Part shown: positions 5,461 through 6,686 of the stretch, one piece after another
Layout of the letters: the number at the start of each line of letters is the position of its first letter
Numbering within the stretch: the stretch's first letter is position 1
Source of the DNA: an uncultured Planctomycetaceae bacterium
Lineage (GTDB): Bacteria > Planctomycetota > Planctomycetia > Pirellulales > Pirellulaceae
Assembly (NCBI GenBank): GCA_903921945.1
Contig: CAIXSC010000919.1
Coordinates: 1 to 6,686, forward strand
Length of the DNA: 6,686 nucleotides
Direction: 5' to 3'
Position numbers and translations under genes: made by a program
Notes under the pieces: model-generated
The model's database searches: none
Seen by the model: the letters and a program-made list of their open reading frames with translations, nothing else
Told to the model about the DNA's origin: nothing

Positions 5461-6686
5461 AGTGCGGGGCGCGATCTGCCAATTCTCGACGTTTTGATAA
5501 AGCGATACGATCTGATCGCCAACGCCGCGAAGCCACTTGCGGTACGCGTAGTACTCGGCCAGTTGCCAGAGCGGCAGCACGGTCACATCGTCGTACGTGA
5601 TCCGATGCAAATCCTTCAGAGCCAGACTGGCGTCCTGCCAGTTGCCCGTGGCTTCCAGCCGGCGAAGCGCCAGGCCGACGTATGGGCTCGATTCGGCGAA
5701 CAGCCCCTTAACCCCCAGCAGCTTCGGCGCGTCCGCCAACGGCTCATTCACCGCCAGCTCGCGATACACAAAATCGCAAGTGCCATCGGGGTCGCTCAGC
5801 TTGTCGAGCGGCAGCTCTTTCAACTCCACCTTCAATTTGATCACTTCCAACTGCATCCCAATCGCCTGGATCGCGATTCGCGCCACCTCGGTCGGTGGAT
5901 AGCCGATCACAATCGTTTCCAGCTTCGGTTCAGGCTGATTCGCTTTTTTGGCCTGATTGGCCAACTCGGTCGCCGCCAGCTTAACGAGCGTCAAGCCAAG
6001 TCGCGGATCGTAGGACCGCGGCGCGATTCGCTCATCGTAAGCGTACGCAAGCGGGTCGCTGGCGCCGGTTCCCGCCGGGAACGGTCCGCTGATCGCGACG
6101 CAGCCCGGCAAGCTCCCCCCTCCCAGCAGTTCGCTGCGCATGATCCCTTCGCGGTTCAGGGCGTACAACAACGCGCGACGGAATATCTTGTTCGCTGGAA
6201 ACGGCTTCGCGTAGTTGGGAACCAACATGTGCATCGTCGGCACGGCGTACGTCCCCAACGCGATCGTGGAATCGTTCCGCAAACGATAGACATCCGCTGG
6301 AAAGATCCGATCGTAGATGTCAATCTCGCCGCGTTTCAGCGCGTTGATCGCCTTGTCCGGCTTGTCAATCAACTTCTCCACCAGTTCCTTCGGCTGACGC
6401 GCCTGATAAAAGGCATACTGGCGATTGGCTAGGAACCGGTTTTCTCCCGCCGTTTGCTCGGCCGGATAATACGGCCCGGCGGACAGCGAATCGGCAAGCG
6501 GCAGATCGCCGTTCGCCGGCGCACCATTCGCCGGCGCACCGTTCGGAGGTGGGCCGTTCGCGGGTGCGCCCTGGTTCGCGCCCCCCTTGGCAGCGCCCCC
6601 GCTTGCGGACGCGGGCAGACGATTGGGACCATCCAACGAGGTTTGCAGCAGCGATGGCGGAAGGGCGTGCGGACGCCGCAAATCGA
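5449..6686 (-). CDS. ABC-transporter solute-binding protein, family 5 (DppA/OppA-like), 5'-partial
   Basis: This is the C-terminal portion (about 412 codons visible) of an extracytoplasmic binding protein that would deliver peptides, oligosaccharides or similar solutes to an ABC importer. The frame stays open to the window edge. The codon at 6681 is TTG preceded in frame by GAT, and no signal peptide follows it, so the true start lies outside. Counting from that TTG, family-like features are GPYYPAE (69-75), an ALKRGEIDIYDR segment (114-125), FRRALLYALNREGI (167-180, the usual hinge region with an 'AL..A.NRE.I' pattern), YDPRLGLTLVKLA (224-236), and a C-terminal segment with LPLWQLAEYYAY (369-380). 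A Gly/Pro/Ala/Asn pentad array (28-57) sits just before GPY. No permease or ATPase gene is visible. The substrate cannot be read from the sequence. It ends at TAA inside a 16-bp repeat and is probably the first visible member of the operon. Confidence 0.88.
   Translation of the reverse strand, partial: DLRRPHALPPSLLQTSLDGPNRLPASASGGAAKGGANQGAPANGPPPNGAPANGAPANGDLPLADSLSAGPYYPAEQTAGENRFLANRQYAFYQARQPKELVEKLIDKPDKAINALKRGEIDIYDRIFPADVYRLRNDSTIALGTYAVPTMHMLVPNYAKPFPANKIFRRALLYALNREGIMRSELLGGGSLPGCVAISGPFPAGTGASDPLAYAYDERIAPRSYDPRLGLTLVKLAATELANQAKKANQPEPKLETIVIGYPPTEVARIAIQAIGMQLEVIKLKVELKELPLDKLSDPDGTCDFVYRELAVNEPLADAPKLLGVKGLFAESSPYVGLALRRLEATGNWQDASLALKDLHRITYDDVTVLPLWQLAEYYAYRKWLRGVGDQIVSLYQNVENWQIAPRTGTE
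6511..6600 (-). repeat. Six-unit 15-bp in-frame array, consensus (GAPAN)n
   Basis: The pentads are GGAAK, GGANQ, GAPAN, GPPPN, GAPAN and GAPAN, each starting with Gly, followed by GDLPL. The best DNA unit is GGTGCGCCGGCGAAT with few changes between the last copies. The array is inside the binding-protein reading frame, shortly before the conserved GPY segment. It probably forms a flexible surface loop. Its sequence is unrelated to the KxxDG arrays, but its period is the same. Confidence 0.85.

Noticed and set aside
5440..6432. 330-codon plus-strand frame opposite the binding protein
   Set aside because: Antisense to a well-supported family-5 binding protein; the Arg/Gln-rich product has no domain.
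5449..6681. TTG at 6681 as the real start of the binding protein
   Set aside because: The frame is open beyond it to the window edge, no signal peptide follows, and the family's N-terminal lobe is missing.

Overview
The window is GC-rich and nearly filled by three same-strand (minus) genes, read from right to left. No rRNA, tRNA, transposase or CRISPR is visible. The Cys-type sulfatase fused to a sialidase, the lack of Shine-Dalgarno-like motifs before either visible start, and the large secreted hypothetical protein full of Lys/Ala/Asp repeats all suggest a planctomycete, perhaps Pirellulales-like. That placement is inference from gene content; no marker gene is present.

Layout in transcription order: (1) 6686-5449, the C-terminal part of a family-5 (DppA/OppA-like) ABC-transporter solute-binding protein, whose 5' end lies outside the window; (2) after 35 bp, 5413-3248, a secreted 721-aa protein of unrecognised function with a 29-unit pentapeptide array; (3) after 42 bp, 3205-332, a 957-aa secreted two-domain enzyme with an N-terminal formylglycine-type sulfatase and a C-terminal exo-sialidase beta-propeller, interrupted by a 17-unit pentapeptide array; (4) 331-1, a gene-free tail holding a large imperfect inverted repeat built from 15-bp and 9-bp tandem repeats and two 9-bp-stem hairpins. 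The short gaps suggest one transcription unit. A combined role in capture and breakdown of sulfated, sialylated glycans or glycopeptides is possible but unproven, because family-5 binding proteins have many substrates.

The most striking property is repeats. Each of the three unrelated proteins carries an in-frame array of 15-bp (5-codon) units, and the non-coding tail carries yet another 15-bp array. The arrays in genes 2 and 3 share the consensus K-[STA]-[AV]-D-G, and representative units differ at only 2 of 15 bases. A separate 16-bp repeat (three copies) runs from the stop codon of gene 1 to the start codon of gene 2. The window looks like a hotspot of minisatellite birth or spread, in which coding regions kept only arrays that preserve the reading frame.
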